A stretch of DNA of 64,000 bases from Endozoicomonas sp. 4G (GCF_023822025.1 NZ_CP082909.1:5438001-5502000); one strand, 5' to 3'; positions 32,459-61,270 are shown, numbered from the stretch's first letter. The notes: a model not told the origin generated them from the letters alone. Translations and numbers: made by a program.

Positions 32459-33724
32459 ATGTGGGTGTTTTCAACCTTGGGAAAGCACGGTGTGACTACT
32501 ATGTCTTCAGGAAAGATGTCTTCAGGTAAGTTAGCCAGTATTCTGGTAATTTTGTGCTCAGTGGCAATGGCGGACTATAGTTCTGGTTCGGAAAAGAAAA
32601 CAGCAGTAGTCGATGCGGGCAGTACCGGTTCAAGGCTCCATATCTATGAATATTCCTCAGACCCTGCCAACGGAATGCCTGTTATTAGGGAAAAAACGTT
32701 AAGCAAAATAAAAGGAGGTGTTCATGAGGAAAAGGTAGATAGTCTGGATGGATATCTTCAGAGGCTATTTGCTTCAGCCAGCAAAGAAAATATTAATGAT
32801 ATTTACTTTTATTCAACCGCTGGAATGCGACAAATAGGGCCGGAGAAAAGAGCAGCCCTGAATGATGAAGTTAGAAAACGGTTAAAAGAAAAGTTTCCTT
32901 CAGCCACCATCGAAGTGGCGACAATAACAGGTAGAAAAGAAGGGCTGTATGCCTGGCTGGCGTTGAATTATGACAACTCGCGCATAAAACTACAGGGAGA
33001 CACAATCGGTATTCTTGAACTGGGCGGTGCTTCTACACAGATTGCTTATGAGGTGGATAAGGATGAGGATTTTATCGTTAAGATAAACAGCAAGACTTAC
33101 AAGCTTAATGCAGAAAGTTTTTTGGGTTTAGGGCTTGATCATGCAATAAGCCAGTATTTGAACCGGGCATCATGTTTTCCTGTAGATTACACCTTGCCAG
33201 ACGGCAGAAACGGAACCGGTGATTTTGTTACCTGCACTGAGAAAATAAAGCCCTTGATTACAAGAGTACAAGAAATCAACAACTATATTGGCTTTCGCCC
33301 TCCCCGAAATACGCACAGTTTTCTTGCTATTGCAGGGTTTGACTATACGGCAACAGAGTTGGGTATTAGCAAGAACTTTTCTATTAAAGATCTGGATGAG
33401 CAGGGTATGGCATTTTGCAACAGTGCCTGGGATGAGCTGAAGAGTGGAAAAACCTCTTATCCGGTCAATCCTTTCCTATGGCATTATTGTTTCGATGCAG
33501 CTTATGAAAAAGACTTGTTAACCTTTGGGTATCGGTTAGATGCCATAGATATTCCTATTAATACGGCTTCAAGTATTGATTATAAATCCGATTGGCCATT
33601 AGGCGTTTTGTTTAACTCTTTTGTCACTCCAGTTAACACGGCGGAACAAGAGTATCATACTGGATTCTTAAAATTAGATAATTGTATGCACAGTGGTTCA
33701 GCTTCTTCCATGTCGCTTTTTTAG
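32459..33724 (+). CDS. GDA1/CD39-family apyrase (ecto-NTPDase), secreted
   Basis: A 421-residue nucleoside triphosphate diphosphohydrolase of the eukaryotic CD39 family. Apyrase conserved regions are present in order: VVDAGSTGSRLHIYEY (ACR1, about 50-65), STAGMR (ACR2), GRKEGLYAWLALNY (ACR3) and LGGASTQIAY (ACR4). A signal-like stretch (LASILVILCSVAMA, about residues 24-38) precedes the domain, so it probably acts outside the cytoplasm. It would hydrolyse ATP/ADP to AMP. The family is rare in bacteria; the Legionella homologue supports infection. The start is ATG 32459, with alternatives at two later methionines. It sits 219 bp upstream of the giant RTX gene. Confidence 0.9.
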   Translation: MWVFSTLGKHGVTTMSSGKMSSGKLASILVILCSVAMADYSSGSEKKTAVVDAGSTGSRLHIYEYSSDPANGMPVIREKTLSKIKGGVHEEKVDSLDGYLQRLFASASKENINDIYFYSTAGMRQIGPEKRAALNDEVRKRLKEKFPSATIEVATITGRKEGLYAWLALNYDNSRIKLQGDTIGILELGGASTQIAYEVDKDEDFIVKINSKTYKLNAESFLGLGLDHAISQYLNRASCFPVDYTLPDGRNGTGDFVTCTEKIKPLITRVQEINNYIGFRPPRNTHSFLAIAGFDYTATELGISKNFSIKDLDEQGMAFCNSAWDELKSGKTSYPVNPFLWHYCFDAAYEKDLLTFGYRLDAIDIPINTASSIDYKSDWPLGVLFNSFVTPVNTAEQEYHTGFLKLDNCMHSGSASSMSLF

Positions 33725-33913
33725 GCTTTGTGGCACATGCCTTGGTACGTCAATGTAAAGTTGTCAAAACTGTTCAGGTTATTAGTTAAATAGACTGTCT
33801 TTTAATCTTTGAATTAATGAAGCTGACTATCTATACCTACTTAATGGTGGTCGTATTTTAAATAGATCGCTTATTTTTTTTTTGTGACGAAAAATATCCA
33901 TCAAGATTTATAG

Positions 33914-53266
<19,353 letters not shown>

Positions 53267-53287
53267 TGGATTCAGGCCAGTAGGTTC

Positions 53288-53319
53288 AGAGGGCGCCAGC
53301 TAACTAAAAGAGCGCCTCT
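53288..53319 (+). promoter_or_regulatory. Hairpin abutting the ABC transporter start codon
   Basis: AGAGG-(G)-CGC pairs with GCG-CCTCT across a 14-nt loop, ending one base before the transporter ATG (53321). No ordinary Shine-Dalgarno lies outside the stem. It could lower translation of the transporter relative to the adhesin or stabilise an mRNA end. Confidence 0.4.
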
Positions 53320-53320
53320 T

Positions 53321-55426
53321 ATGCTTAAGTTTCACCTCAAAGATTGTTTCCTCACCCTGTGTCATTACATGGGAGCCGATGTTGTCAAAGAGGATTTAGA
53401 GACACTCACGCAGGATGGTCAGGAGTTTGATCACCGTCGCCTGAAACAGGCTGCTGCCTACTGTAGCCTGGACATGACAAAAAAAAGCAGCAAACTCATT
53501 GATATTACCGAAGATGACCTGCCCTGCATCATTCAGTTAAAGAAAAAAAAGTTCATGACCATCACCGAAATTCGCAACGGTGAGTATTTCATGGCGTCAC
53601 GAAAGCACCCTCTGGGCCTGTGGATTTCTTTGTCGCGATTGGCGCCGGTTTATACCGGCACGGTTTTCTGCTTCACTGAACAACAGGAAAAAAACGCTGC
53701 CAGCAAACTATTGATGCCCGCCTGGTTTCGCGCTCAGATGAACGAACTCCGGCCTCACTACATTCAGGTATTGCTGGCGACCCTGATGGTCAATCTGCTG
53801 ACTCTGGCGCTACCGTTATTCACCAACATGGTGTTCGATAAACTCATCCCAACCTTTGCTACTGATACGCTTCTTGTCCTGGGGATGGGTATGCTGGTCG
53901 TGGTTGTCTTTGATTTTGTCCTGCGCTGGCTTCGCACTTATTTTGTCGATGACGCCTGCCGGGTTATTGAAAAGCGCAGTGAACAGTTCATCATGGGGCG
54001 TCTTGTTCAGCTGAAGCAGAGTGAACTGCCGGACTCTGCAGGCCGCATTGCCCATGTTGTGGAAAATTTTGCCCGGGTTAAGGAATTTCTGTCCGGAACG
54101 GTGGTGTTATCGTTACTGGATGCGCCATTTTTTATCCTGTTTACCCTGGTTATAGGACTGATCAGTGGCGTCATGGCACTCATTCCTCTTGGCATTGCGG
54201 CCTGCCTGATACCCATTGCGATATACAGTTATCGACGCACGCGGCACCGTGCCAGCCAGCTGACCCGGGCCAATAATGCCAAAAGTGCCTTTCTCTACGA
54301 AGTCAGCTCAGAACTGGAAGCCATTAAAACCCTCGGTGCGACAGGCAAGACTCAGGCGCGCTGGCGTAGTCTGGTCACCGTGTCTGCCTGGGCATCCCTG
54401 GCCAGTAAACAGTCCAATGTTCTGCTTAACACGCTGGTGGCCAGTGCCAGTCAGAGTGTGGTTATCGGTATGCTGATTCTGGGTGTATTCCAGATACACA
54501 GTGGTAATCTTTCTTCCGGCTCCCTGTTTGCCTGTATTATTCTTGGCAGCCGAGCCGTTGCTCCGCTGATGAGTCTGGCCATGGCAGTGAATCGTCTGAG
54601 TTTTTCCGTTAAGGCGTTAAAAGAGATTAACGAGCTGCTGGGGCTGGCCGGAGAGGATGATCTCAACGATAAACTCAATGTTCCCAGCCTGAAAGGACTG
54701 ATTGAATTCGATAAAGTGTCCTATCGATATCAAGCCTCAGAACCAGAGATTCTGAAAAATATCAGTCTGAAGATTGAGCCAGGGGAGCGGGTGGCGATAC
54801 TGGGCGCTTCCGGCTCAGGAAAGAGTACGCTCATCCGCATGATCCAGGGACTGGTAGAACCCACTGAAGGCAATGTCATGGTGGATGGTCGCAATCTACA
54901 ACATCTTAACCTCGACCATTACCGCCGACATTATGCTGTGGCACCGCAAAAACCTTCCGTATTCGCTGGCACACTGAAAAGTAACCTGATGCTTGGACTG
55001 AGTGCAGCATCCACTGAAAAGCTGGATGAAGCCTGTTATGGGGCTTGTCTGGATGGATTTGTCCAGAAGTGCTCCCGAGGCTACGCCCATGAAATCATGG
55101 AACGGGGCGAAAATCTCTCCGGTGGTCAACGACAGGCGCTTTGCCTGGCTCGTGCGTTGTTGCGTCGAGGTCGTTTACTGATTCTTGATGAACCCACCAG
55201 TGCCTATGATAACTACAACGAAACACTGTTCTGTCAGCGTCTTCCGGGCATCCTGAAGGACGACCAGACGCTGATTCTTATCACTCACCGGCAAAACCTG
55301 TTGCAATTGGTGGATCGGATTATCGTGATATCCGAAGGTCGTATCATCGGTGATGGCAGTCGCAGTCGAGTGCTAAAGGAGCTGAGTTATCAACGGTCAG
55401 TTACGTCCTCAACACCGACAGCATAA
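53321..55426 (+). CDS. Type I secretion ABC transporter for the RTX adhesin (SiiF/HlyB-like)
   Basis: A 701-residue inner-membrane exporter. Residues 1-125 are a C39-like domain without the catalytic Cys-His pair arrangement, so it probably only recruits substrate. Residues about 145-430 contain the six-helix membrane domain (LLATLMVNLLTLALPLF onward). The ATPase has Walker A GASGSGKST (495-503), LSGGQRQALCLAR (about 597) and Walker B LLILDEPTSAYD. It forms the export complex with the HlyD-type adaptor (59975-61252) and the TolC-type channel (57892-59163). Length is close to SiiF of Salmonella SPI-4. The 3' end overlaps the convergent M23 peptidase gene by 37 bp. Confidence 0.93.
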   Translation: MLKFHLKDCFLTLCHYMGADVVKEDLETLTQDGQEFDHRRLKQAAAYCSLDMTKKSSKLIDITEDDLPCIIQLKKKKFMTITEIRNGEYFMASRKHPLGLWISLSRLAPVYTGTVFCFTEQQEKNAASKLLMPAWFRAQMNELRPHYIQVLLATLMVNLLTLALPLFTNMVFDKLIPTFATDTLLVLGMGMLVVVVFDFVLRWLRTYFVDDACRVIEKRSEQFIMGRLVQLKQSELPDSAGRIAHVVENFARVKEFLSGTVVLSLLDAPFFILFTLVIGLISGVMALIPLGIAACLIPIAIYSYRRTRHRASQLTRANNAKSAFLYEVSSELEAIKTLGATGKTQARWRSLVTVSAWASLASKQSNVLLNTLVASASQSVVIGMLILGVFQIHSGNLSSGSLFACIILGSRAVAPLMSLAMAVNRLSFSVKALKEINELLGLAGEDDLNDKLNVPSLKGLIEFDKVSYRYQASEPEILKNISLKIEPGERVAILGASGSGKSTLIRMIQGLVEPTEGNVMVDGRNLQHLNLDHYRRHYAVAPQKPSVFAGTLKSNLMLGLSAASTEKLDEACYGACLDGFVQKCSRGYAHEIMERGENLSGGQRQALCLARALLRRGRLLILDEPTSAYDNYNETLFCQRLPGILKDDQTLILITHRQNLLQLVDRIIVISEGRIIGDGSRSRVLKELSYQRSVTSSTPTA

Positions 55427-56400
55427 TCAAAAACCTTGTTAATGGGGGGCATTGATGTGCGTTCCAGCCTGACGCCCCCCTGCCAGCGACCCGGTCGTCC
55501 TGGCTGGATGGCCGGGTTTTTTATGCCGATGTAGTAAAGCTGCTGCGCCTTGCTTGATTTCAGTTTCGGGAAGCTATGCTCTCTGATCCGTTCGCTATTG
55601 GGTGCAACGAAGCTCAATGTTACCTGATCACCCATTGACAGGCCGATGAACCGAACCCAAAAAAACAGGTGCTGGCTTTTGTCACCCGAACCCTTATTAA
55701 AGTTTCCGGTTTCAATCGTCCGGTAGTTTTCTGGGGGAGTTTTGCTAAACCCCTGATCCAATAACAAGCCCGGGAAATACGTTATCTTGTTGTCTGCGGT
55801 TCCTAGCCATTGACTGTTGAGGGTATCCCCACATTTGCCTCTGTCCGGTTTTCCGATAAACGGGTCAATCGTCTTATTGTGATGGGTAACCTGAAAGTGC
55901 ACATGGGGAAATTCGGTTAACCCCGACAGGCCGATTTCTCCCAGTGACTGCCCCTGGATGACATGGTCACCTTTTTTGATGGTCAGACTGCCCTTTTTCA
56001 GATGGCCATAAATGGTGCGCCAGCCGTGACTGTGCTGGATAACAACGGCATTGCCCAGGCCGATCCGTTTTATTTCCTCACGTCTGGCGGGGTCCAGATA
56101 AGCATCTGTAACACCATCTCGTGTCGCGACGACCTTACCACTGGCTGCTGCCAGCACCGGAACCCCCTTATCCATTTGAGGCAGGTTGATTAACCTGATA
56201 TCGGTACCGGAATGGCCGTCATAGGTTTGCTGACGGCACTGATAGTCGCTATAGCCAGCAGTGGGGTCATGATCAACATAGTTCTGGATAAAGCAGTCAA
56301 CACCATAATGACAAGCCACCGGGAAAATAAAATCCGGACTCTCGTCAGCCGAAGCGGCCAGACTCCAGGCCAGGGGAATGATGTGCCAGCGAGCCCTCAT
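55390..56400 (-). CDS. Periplasmic M23 (LytM-type) metallopeptidase in secretion operon
   Basis: A 336-residue secreted zinc peptidase. A signal peptide (MRARWHIIPLAWSLAASA) is followed by the M23 domain: HSGTDIRL (zinc ligands His and Asp), GNAVVIQHSHGWRTIYGHL and HVHFQV (third ligand). Active M23 enzymes cut peptidoglycan cross-bridges. A C-terminal beta domain of about 130 residues (residues 200-336) is not recognised. The gene starts 3 bp after the MotA-like gene, so it is in the same operon. No such gene is part of the Salmonella sii operon. Confidence 0.9.
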   Translation of the reverse strand: MRARWHIIPLAWSLAASADESPDFIFPVACHYGVDCFIQNYVDHDPTAGYSDYQCRQQTYDGHSGTDIRLINLPQMDKGVPVLAAASGKVVATRDGVTDAYLDPARREEIKRIGLGNAVVIQHSHGWRTIYGHLKKGSLTIKKGDHVIQGQSLGEIGLSGLTEFPHVHFQVTHHNKTIDPFIGKPDRGKCGDTLNSQWLGTADNKITYFPGLLLDQGFSKTPPENYRTIETGNFNKGSGDKSQHLFFWVRFIGLSMGDQVTLSFVAPNSERIREHSFPKLKSSKAQQLYYIGIKNPAIQPGRPGRWQGGVRLERTSMPPINKVFDYAVGVEDVTDR

Positions 56401-56403
56401 TGC

Positions 56404-57831
56404 TCAATTTCCTTTTATTCTGGCCCTTACATCTTTAATTGCCCTGGACATGGACATGAACAGCTTTTCCATTCTTGACTGCCTGATTTGGCTGGCCTGG
56501 TTATCTTCCTGAACTTTTTCAGAAAGCGCCTGTAACTGTTGAGAGACGACTTTAATTTCGCTGACAGAGTCGTCTGTTTTCTGTGAGATGGAGGTTTGCA
56601 GCCCGGTGATCTGCTCCGTGGTTTGCACATGACTGCGTCCCAGCGCTTTTTGCTCATCCAGCAGAGTATTGACAATCTGAACCAGCCGATGCTTGCTCTC
56701 CTGGACTGCCCCCAGTGCTTCTACGCTGGCATCGGTCTGAGTAGTGAACAATTGTCGTAGTTTTTCAGATTCCTGCAGTTGCAGTTGTGCCAGGGCTAAC
56801 TGATTCGACTGAAGTCCGGCAGAAGTTTCAAGATGTTGTTCAGCCCGCAATAAGGATTCAGACAGCCCGGAGGTCTCATTTTTCAGCTCACGGTGGTTAC
56901 TATTCAGTAAAGCGATCAGGGTTTGCCACTGTCTGTCATCGGTAGACTGAATGCTGATTTTCTTCAGAGTATCGGCGATGATACCGAGCTGGCTGGTAAT
57001 TTGCTCCAGTTGCCCGTTTTCAATGGCCGGGGCCGCAGTGGTCGTAGCTGCTCTACCATTCGAATGCCTTTCAACGGTGTGCTCGGCCAGCCAGTTCTCC
57101 ATGGCAGAGGTGAAGTAATAGCCGGCCTTGTCCAGACTGAGCAGAAAAATACCCAGCACCAACGAAGTACTCAGTCCCATCAGGGAAGAACCGAAGGCAG
57201 TACTCATTCCGCCAAGCGGCCCTTCCAGACCTCTGACCAGCTTGACCAGGGTTTCCATAATATCACCGCCATCTAATCCTGCTGCCAGGTCAGACAGGAT
57301 GCCCCCGATGGAGCCAATGGTGATGGTCAGACCAAGGAACGTTCCAAGCAGTCCGATAAAAACCAGCAGGTCGGTGAAGTAGCGAATGAAGGCAGACTTT
57401 TCGCTCATACTGTCTTGCAGGGAATCTATCAGGGCCCGGGTTGCAGGAGCCGAGAGTCTGATAACACCCAGGGAGGCAATGTTGTTTTTCAGGAGGGTGA
57501 CGGTTGGCCCCATCAGGTGCATTTTCAATGGTTTCGGTTTGCCCTGCACATTCTGATCGTCCAGACCGTCTTTGTTTTCAAAGAGGATCTCATCCAGTTT
57601 GGCAACTACCAGAACATCGTCTTTGAGTTGAAACACATAAAGGAAGCAGAGCACCGTACCGATTATGAATACCGATAAAATCGTACCGTTCAGGGGCAGG
57701 TTCGACATCAGTGCCGTGATAAAAAAATCCCTGGAAAAATAAACCAGAATAACGGTGGCTACGGCGACAAACTGCATTCGCCTTATGAAGCTCACTATTC
57801 TTTTTGGGTTGGCAATATGCAGCTCAGACAT
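56404..57831 (-). CDS. MotA/TolQ-like proton channel subunit (SiiB-like)
   Basis: A 475-residue inner-membrane protein. Two hydrophobic helices lie at about 20-70 and two more at about 150-175 and 205-230, including DLLVFIGLLGTFLGLTITIGS and MSTAFGSSLMGLSTSLVLGI, the MotA/ExbB proton-channel signature. The C-terminal 230 residues form a long cytoplasmic coiled coil. SiiB of Salmonella (MotA-like, about 460 residues) has the same layout. Its partner is the MotB-like gene at 59370-59975. With it, it could use the proton gradient to act on the adhesin or its channel. It follows the tolC-like gene by 60 bp. Confidence 0.85.
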   Translation of the reverse strand: MSELHIANPKRIVSFIRRMQFVAVATVILVYFSRDFFITALMSNLPLNGTILSVFIIGTVLCFLYVFQLKDDVLVVAKLDEILFENKDGLDDQNVQGKPKPLKMHLMGPTVTLLKNNIASLGVIRLSAPATRALIDSLQDSMSEKSAFIRYFTDLLVFIGLLGTFLGLTITIGSIGGILSDLAAGLDGGDIMETLVKLVRGLEGPLGGMSTAFGSSLMGLSTSLVLGIFLLSLDKAGYYFTSAMENWLAEHTVERHSNGRAATTTAAPAIENGQLEQITSQLGIIADTLKKISIQSTDDRQWQTLIALLNSNHRELKNETSGLSESLLRAEQHLETSAGLQSNQLALAQLQLQESEKLRQLFTTQTDASVEALGAVQESKHRLVQIVNTLLDEQKALGRSHVQTTEQITGLQTSISQKTDDSVSEIKVVSQQLQALSEKVQEDNQASQIRQSRMEKLFMSMSRAIKDVRARIKGN

Positions 57832-57891
57832 ATCTCCATTATCCTTTTTTGTCCTTGTTGCCCGATGTCCTATCGCTTTTCTTCTGAAGCA

Positions 57892-59163
57892 TTATTGTGA
57901 TTTGTCTGCCAGATTTTGTACCGTATTGATGATGTCGTTCAGGTAATAACGGATTCTCAACATACTCTTGTAGTACTCAAACCGGAACACAGCACTCTGG
58001 ACTCTGCTGTTATGGTAATCCCCCTGGGCTGTGGTGATGTCCAGCAAGGTCTTTTCACCCAGTTCAAATTCTTTGTAATAGAGATCGACAATTTCACGGT
58101 TGGTTTCCAGAGCCTCTTTATTGACGGCCTGTTCGTCTTTTAACTTCAGCATCGCGCTGTAAGCTTCCTCCGCCTCTTTTTCCAGTGTCAGTGTTGCCTC
58201 CTGCAACTGATGATTAGCTCGCATGACCCTGGCATTGTTTTCATCAACATTGCTTCGGGCCTTGAAGCCATCCCAGAGGTCATAGCTCATTGTGATACCC
58301 GCAGCCTGTGTGGTTGACCATTGCCCGTTGGTGTCCAGAGAGTTTTCCCTGTTGCTTTCGATCTTCAGGTTAAACCTGGGATAAAGTCCGGAGCGGGCTT
58401 TGTCTCGATTTTCTTTAGCAAACTCAATGTTTTTTTTGAGTGACTGGATTTGATAACTCCGGGTCGTTGCAAATTCCACCAGCTCTTGGGGGGTCTGCTT
58501 GATGACCAGTCCGTCCAGCACAGGAATTGTCAGGTTTTCTGGCTCGATGTTGGTCAGGCTTTTAAAGGTTTTACGGGCAAAAGTCAGGTCTGTCTGGTAC
58601 TGGATCAACTCAAGCTGGGCATTCTGGCTCAGACTGGACAGGCGTTGAACATCCGATTTGCTGGACGCGCCTGTTTGATTTCGGGTTTCAAGGATACCTA
58701 GAAAGCGATTGTAAAAGGCTATATTCTCATTGATATACCCGATCACTTCCTCAAGCTTCACTATCTCCAGAAAGGCGTTTGAGGTGAGTAGAACCAGCTG
58801 TTCACGCCCGTTATTAAAATCCTGTTGGTAGGCATTCAGCTTGTATGTTCTGGCACTGACCTCGTTGGAAATCCGACCAAAATCGTACACCACCTGATTG
58901 AGGGTGACGGATGATTTGCGCTTTTGCTGCCAGGCGCTGTCTGTTTTGTTGCTCTGACCACTTTCTAGCTGGAGGGTAATCTTGGGCTGGTAGTCGGCAT
59001 AACTCTTGTCCAGCTGGGCCTTTCCAACATCAACCGTAGCCTCCAGAGACTTCAGCGTTGGGTTAATCTCCAGCGCTTTGGTAACAGCCTCTGGTAGCGA
59101 TAAAGCACTCATGGGGGAGAGAAAGAGTAATGAACTCACCCCAAGCAGACTTTTTAGTTTCAT
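57892..59163 (-). CDS. TolC-type outer-membrane channel of the RTX secretion system (SiiC-like)
   Basis: A 423-residue outer-membrane protein. The start ATG 59163 gives a signal peptide (MKLKSLLGVSSLLFLSPMSALS). The mature protein has the two-fold TolC repeats: LPEAVTKALEINPTL at the start and FELGEKTLLDITTAQGDY in the second half. It is the first gene of an operon with the MotA-like and M23 genes. The divergent 206-bp region to the MotB-like gene (59164-59369) holds the promoters of both operons. Confidence 0.9.
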   Translation of the reverse strand: MKLKSLLGVSSLLFLSPMSALSLPEAVTKALEINPTLKSLEATVDVGKAQLDKSYADYQPKITLQLESGQSNKTDSAWQQKRKSSVTLNQVVYDFGRISNEVSARTYKLNAYQQDFNNGREQLVLLTSNAFLEIVKLEEVIGYINENIAFYNRFLGILETRNQTGASSKSDVQRLSSLSQNAQLELIQYQTDLTFARKTFKSLTNIEPENLTIPVLDGLVIKQTPQELVEFATTRSYQIQSLKKNIEFAKENRDKARSGLYPRFNLKIESNRENSLDTNGQWSTTQAAGITMSYDLWDGFKARSNVDENNARVMRANHQLQEATLTLEKEAEEAYSAMLKLKDEQAVNKEALETNREIVDLYYKEFELGEKTLLDITTAQGDYHNSRVQSAVFRFEYYKSMLRIRYYLNDIINTVQNLADKSQ

Positions 59164-59369
59164 AGAATTTGATCCTGCCTGTCCTGATTTTTTTGTCGCC
59201 TGCCCACTCTTGAAGATGACGTTACAAGCCACAAGGTCTTATTCGGCCCACAAGACGAAAACTGCAAAGGATGGTTACTTTTGATATTCAAGCCGTTATT
59301 AAGAAACACATCAGGCAGACGATAGATAATCAGACCATTTCTTTCCCGCACCTCTGCTACTGGAGCACC

Positions 59370-59975
59370 ATGGCTAAAAAAGTTGAAAGCAACCCATGGC
59401 CCGGATTTGTGGATGCTTTGTCGACGACTCTGCTGGTCTTTGTTTTCCTGGTGGTTGTCTTGGTTATGGTGGTTTCTGCACTGAGTATGCAGGTGGGTTT
59501 TGATATTGCGCAGTCGTCTATTGAAGCTGAGCATTCAGCAGCCGGATCGGCCGAAGGGCTGGAATCGGGTCAGCAGGCCTCGGTGGAAGCGGATATTGAG
59601 AAAGAAATTGTTTCTGAAGCCATGAGCGTCAATTTAGAGAGCCAGGTGTCTACGGAGATAAAGAGTAAGCTCATTCGTATCAAGTACGAGGATTTCAATT
59701 CACGCCTTTCTGAAGCAGCAGACAAAGAGCTGAAAGATTGGGTTGAGGCAAACCTGAGTGATCTCCAGGGTAAAACGATTCATGTCATTAGTTTGCTCAA
59801 TACCCGAAGTCTGGCTAAAACGGTTTCTTACGAAATTGCATTCAATCGAATTTCTCAAGTTCGAAGCATTCTTCTGGCCGCTGGTATGTCCGCTGAAGCT
59901 ATCAAGATCAGACTTGACGAATCCGGTACAGAGCAACGAAATCAGGTGATTATCAAGGTAGTGGAGAGCGAATAA
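59370..59975 (+). CDS. MotB/OmpA-like proton channel subunit (SiiA-like)
   Basis: A 201-residue protein, start ATG 59370 behind a GGAG site. One transmembrane helix (about 16-38; DALSTTLLVFVFLVVVLVMV) begins with an aspartate (Asp15) at the place of the proton-carrying Asp of MotB and of SiiA. The periplasmic part ends in an OmpA-like fold (KTIHVISLLNTR..., YEIAFNRISQVRSILLAAGM) that should hold peptidoglycan. An 80-residue helical linker joins the two. SiiA of Salmonella has about 210 residues. The stop overlaps the start of the HlyD-like gene by one base. Confidence 0.85.
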   Translation: MAKKVESNPWPGFVDALSTTLLVFVFLVVVLVMVVSALSMQVGFDIAQSSIEAEHSAAGSAEGLESGQQASVEADIEKEIVSEAMSVNLESQVSTEIKSKLIRIKYEDFNSRLSEAADKELKDWVEANLSDLQGKTIHVISLLNTRSLAKTVSYEIAFNRISQVRSILLAAGMSAEAIKIRLDESGTEQRNQVIIKVVESE

Positions 59976-61252
59976 TGAAGCCACTGCTTACCCGAATGCG
60001 TTACCGTTCTTTTTCCCGCTATTCGATCATTTTTACCATCACTTTTATTGTGCTGTGTTTTCTGGTCTGGTCAGCCATTGTCGAAATAGATGTGGTTGTC
60101 AAGAGTCATGGCCGGGTGACTACTTTCAGCAATAACCTTGTGGTTGAGCATCTGGAAGGCGGTATTCTCACCGAATTACACGTCAAAGAAGGGCAGCGGA
60201 TTCTCAAAGACACGGTATTGTTTTCGGTGATGAATCCTGCCCTGGCCGAGAATATCAGCGTATTGAACCAAAGACTCAGAGGACTGACTGCAAAAGCGCA
60301 ACGATTGTATGCAGAAATGACCGGTGAAGAGCTTATCACCGTCAGTAAAACAACGGCTCAGAATAACGAGTACTCTCTCAACGAACATGAGTTGTATAAA
60401 AAGCGTGCCAGAAAACTCAGCGAACAAATCTCTATTCTTCGCCAACAGGTCAGCAAAGAAGAAGCACTGTTATCTGAGCTTGATCAGGTCATCGAGGATA
60501 TGAAAAACGAGCGGGCAGTTGCTCAAAAGCAGTTGGATATATTGACAACACTCCTTAAAGAAGGTGCGGGTTCAATTCATAATCAGCTGGAAAAAAAGAT
60601 GGCGTTGCTGAAAATTGAGACCCGAATCAACCAGTCAATGAAGCAGATTCCGGTTGTCACCGCCAAGCTATCGGAGCTGCGCTTAAAGAAAGCCAAGCTG
60701 ATGACGGATTTTCGTGAAGAGGCACAGCATGATTACAACAAAGTCCGACTAGAAATTGCTCAGATTCAGGCACAGATTCAATCTTCCGGTGAACGGGTGA
60801 TCCGTAAAAAAGTAGTGGCACCGGTTACGGGGACTTTGCATACCCTGCATGTCAATACTATTGGTGAGGTCGTGTCACCAGGTTCAATATTGGCGGAGAT
60901 AGTGCCAGATGGTGTTCCCCTGATGGTAGAAGCTATGGTGGCTCCCCATGACAGAGCCAGAGTATGGCCCGGTCAGTCGGTGAATGTTCGGGTTTCTGCT
61001 TACGACTACACGACTTACGGTTCTCTGAAAGGCAAGGTTCTGGAGGTGAGTGCTGATACTTATCTCGATAGCGTCACGGCTAAGCATTACTACAAGGCTA
61101 TGATTGAGACGGAAAGCTCAGGGTTTGATGAAAATAATCAATTGATTCCGGGCATGACCGTTGAATTAAATATCCTGGCAGGCAAGCGCACGTTGCTGGG
61201 TTATCTGTTGGGGCCTTTGTCTGAGTCTATTCAATTTGCTGCAAGGCTGTAA
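59975..61252 (+). CDS. HlyD-family periplasmic adaptor of the RTX system (SiiD-like)
   Basis: A 425-residue membrane-fusion protein. One transmembrane helix lies at about 16-36 (YSIIFTITFIVLCFLVWSAIV). It is followed by a lipoyl-like half-motif (VKSHGRVTTFSNNLVVEHLEGGILTELHVKEGQ), a coiled-coil hairpin of about 170 residues, the second lipoyl half (KVVAPVTGTLHTL) and a C-terminal beta barrel. It links the ABC transporter to the TolC-type channel. The length equals that of Salmonella SiiD. Translationally coupled to the MotB-like gene. Confidence 0.93.
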   Translation: MKPLLTRMRYRSFSRYSIIFTITFIVLCFLVWSAIVEIDVVVKSHGRVTTFSNNLVVEHLEGGILTELHVKEGQRILKDTVLFSVMNPALAENISVLNQRLRGLTAKAQRLYAEMTGEELITVSKTTAQNNEYSLNEHELYKKRARKLSEQISILRQQVSKEEALLSELDQVIEDMKNERAVAQKQLDILTTLLKEGAGSIHNQLEKKMALLKIETRINQSMKQIPVVTAKLSELRLKKAKLMTDFREEAQHDYNKVRLEIAQIQAQIQSSGERVIRKKVVAPVTGTLHTLHVNTIGEVVSPGSILAEIVPDGVPLMVEAMVAPHDRARVWPGQSVNVRVSAYDYTTYGSLKGKVLEVSADTYLDSVTAKHYYKAMIETESSGFDENNQLIPGMTVELNILAGKRTLLGYLLGPLSESIQFAARL

Positions 61253-61270
61253 TTTTAAGTTGACTTAAAA
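61253..61270. terminator. AT-rich palindrome between siiD-like gene and higA
   Basis: TTTTAAGT-TG-ACTTAAAA is a perfect 8-bp inverted repeat that starts at the stop of the HlyD-like gene and lies just before the convergent higA end. It is too AT-rich for a strong hairpin and may be a weak two-way terminator. Confidence 0.3.

Noticed and set aside
53321-53700. N-terminal domain of the ABC transporter as an active C39 peptidase
   Set aside because: Cysteines are present near the start, but the QxxDCGxxC context and the catalytic His are missing, so it is more likely a substrate-binding C39-like domain.
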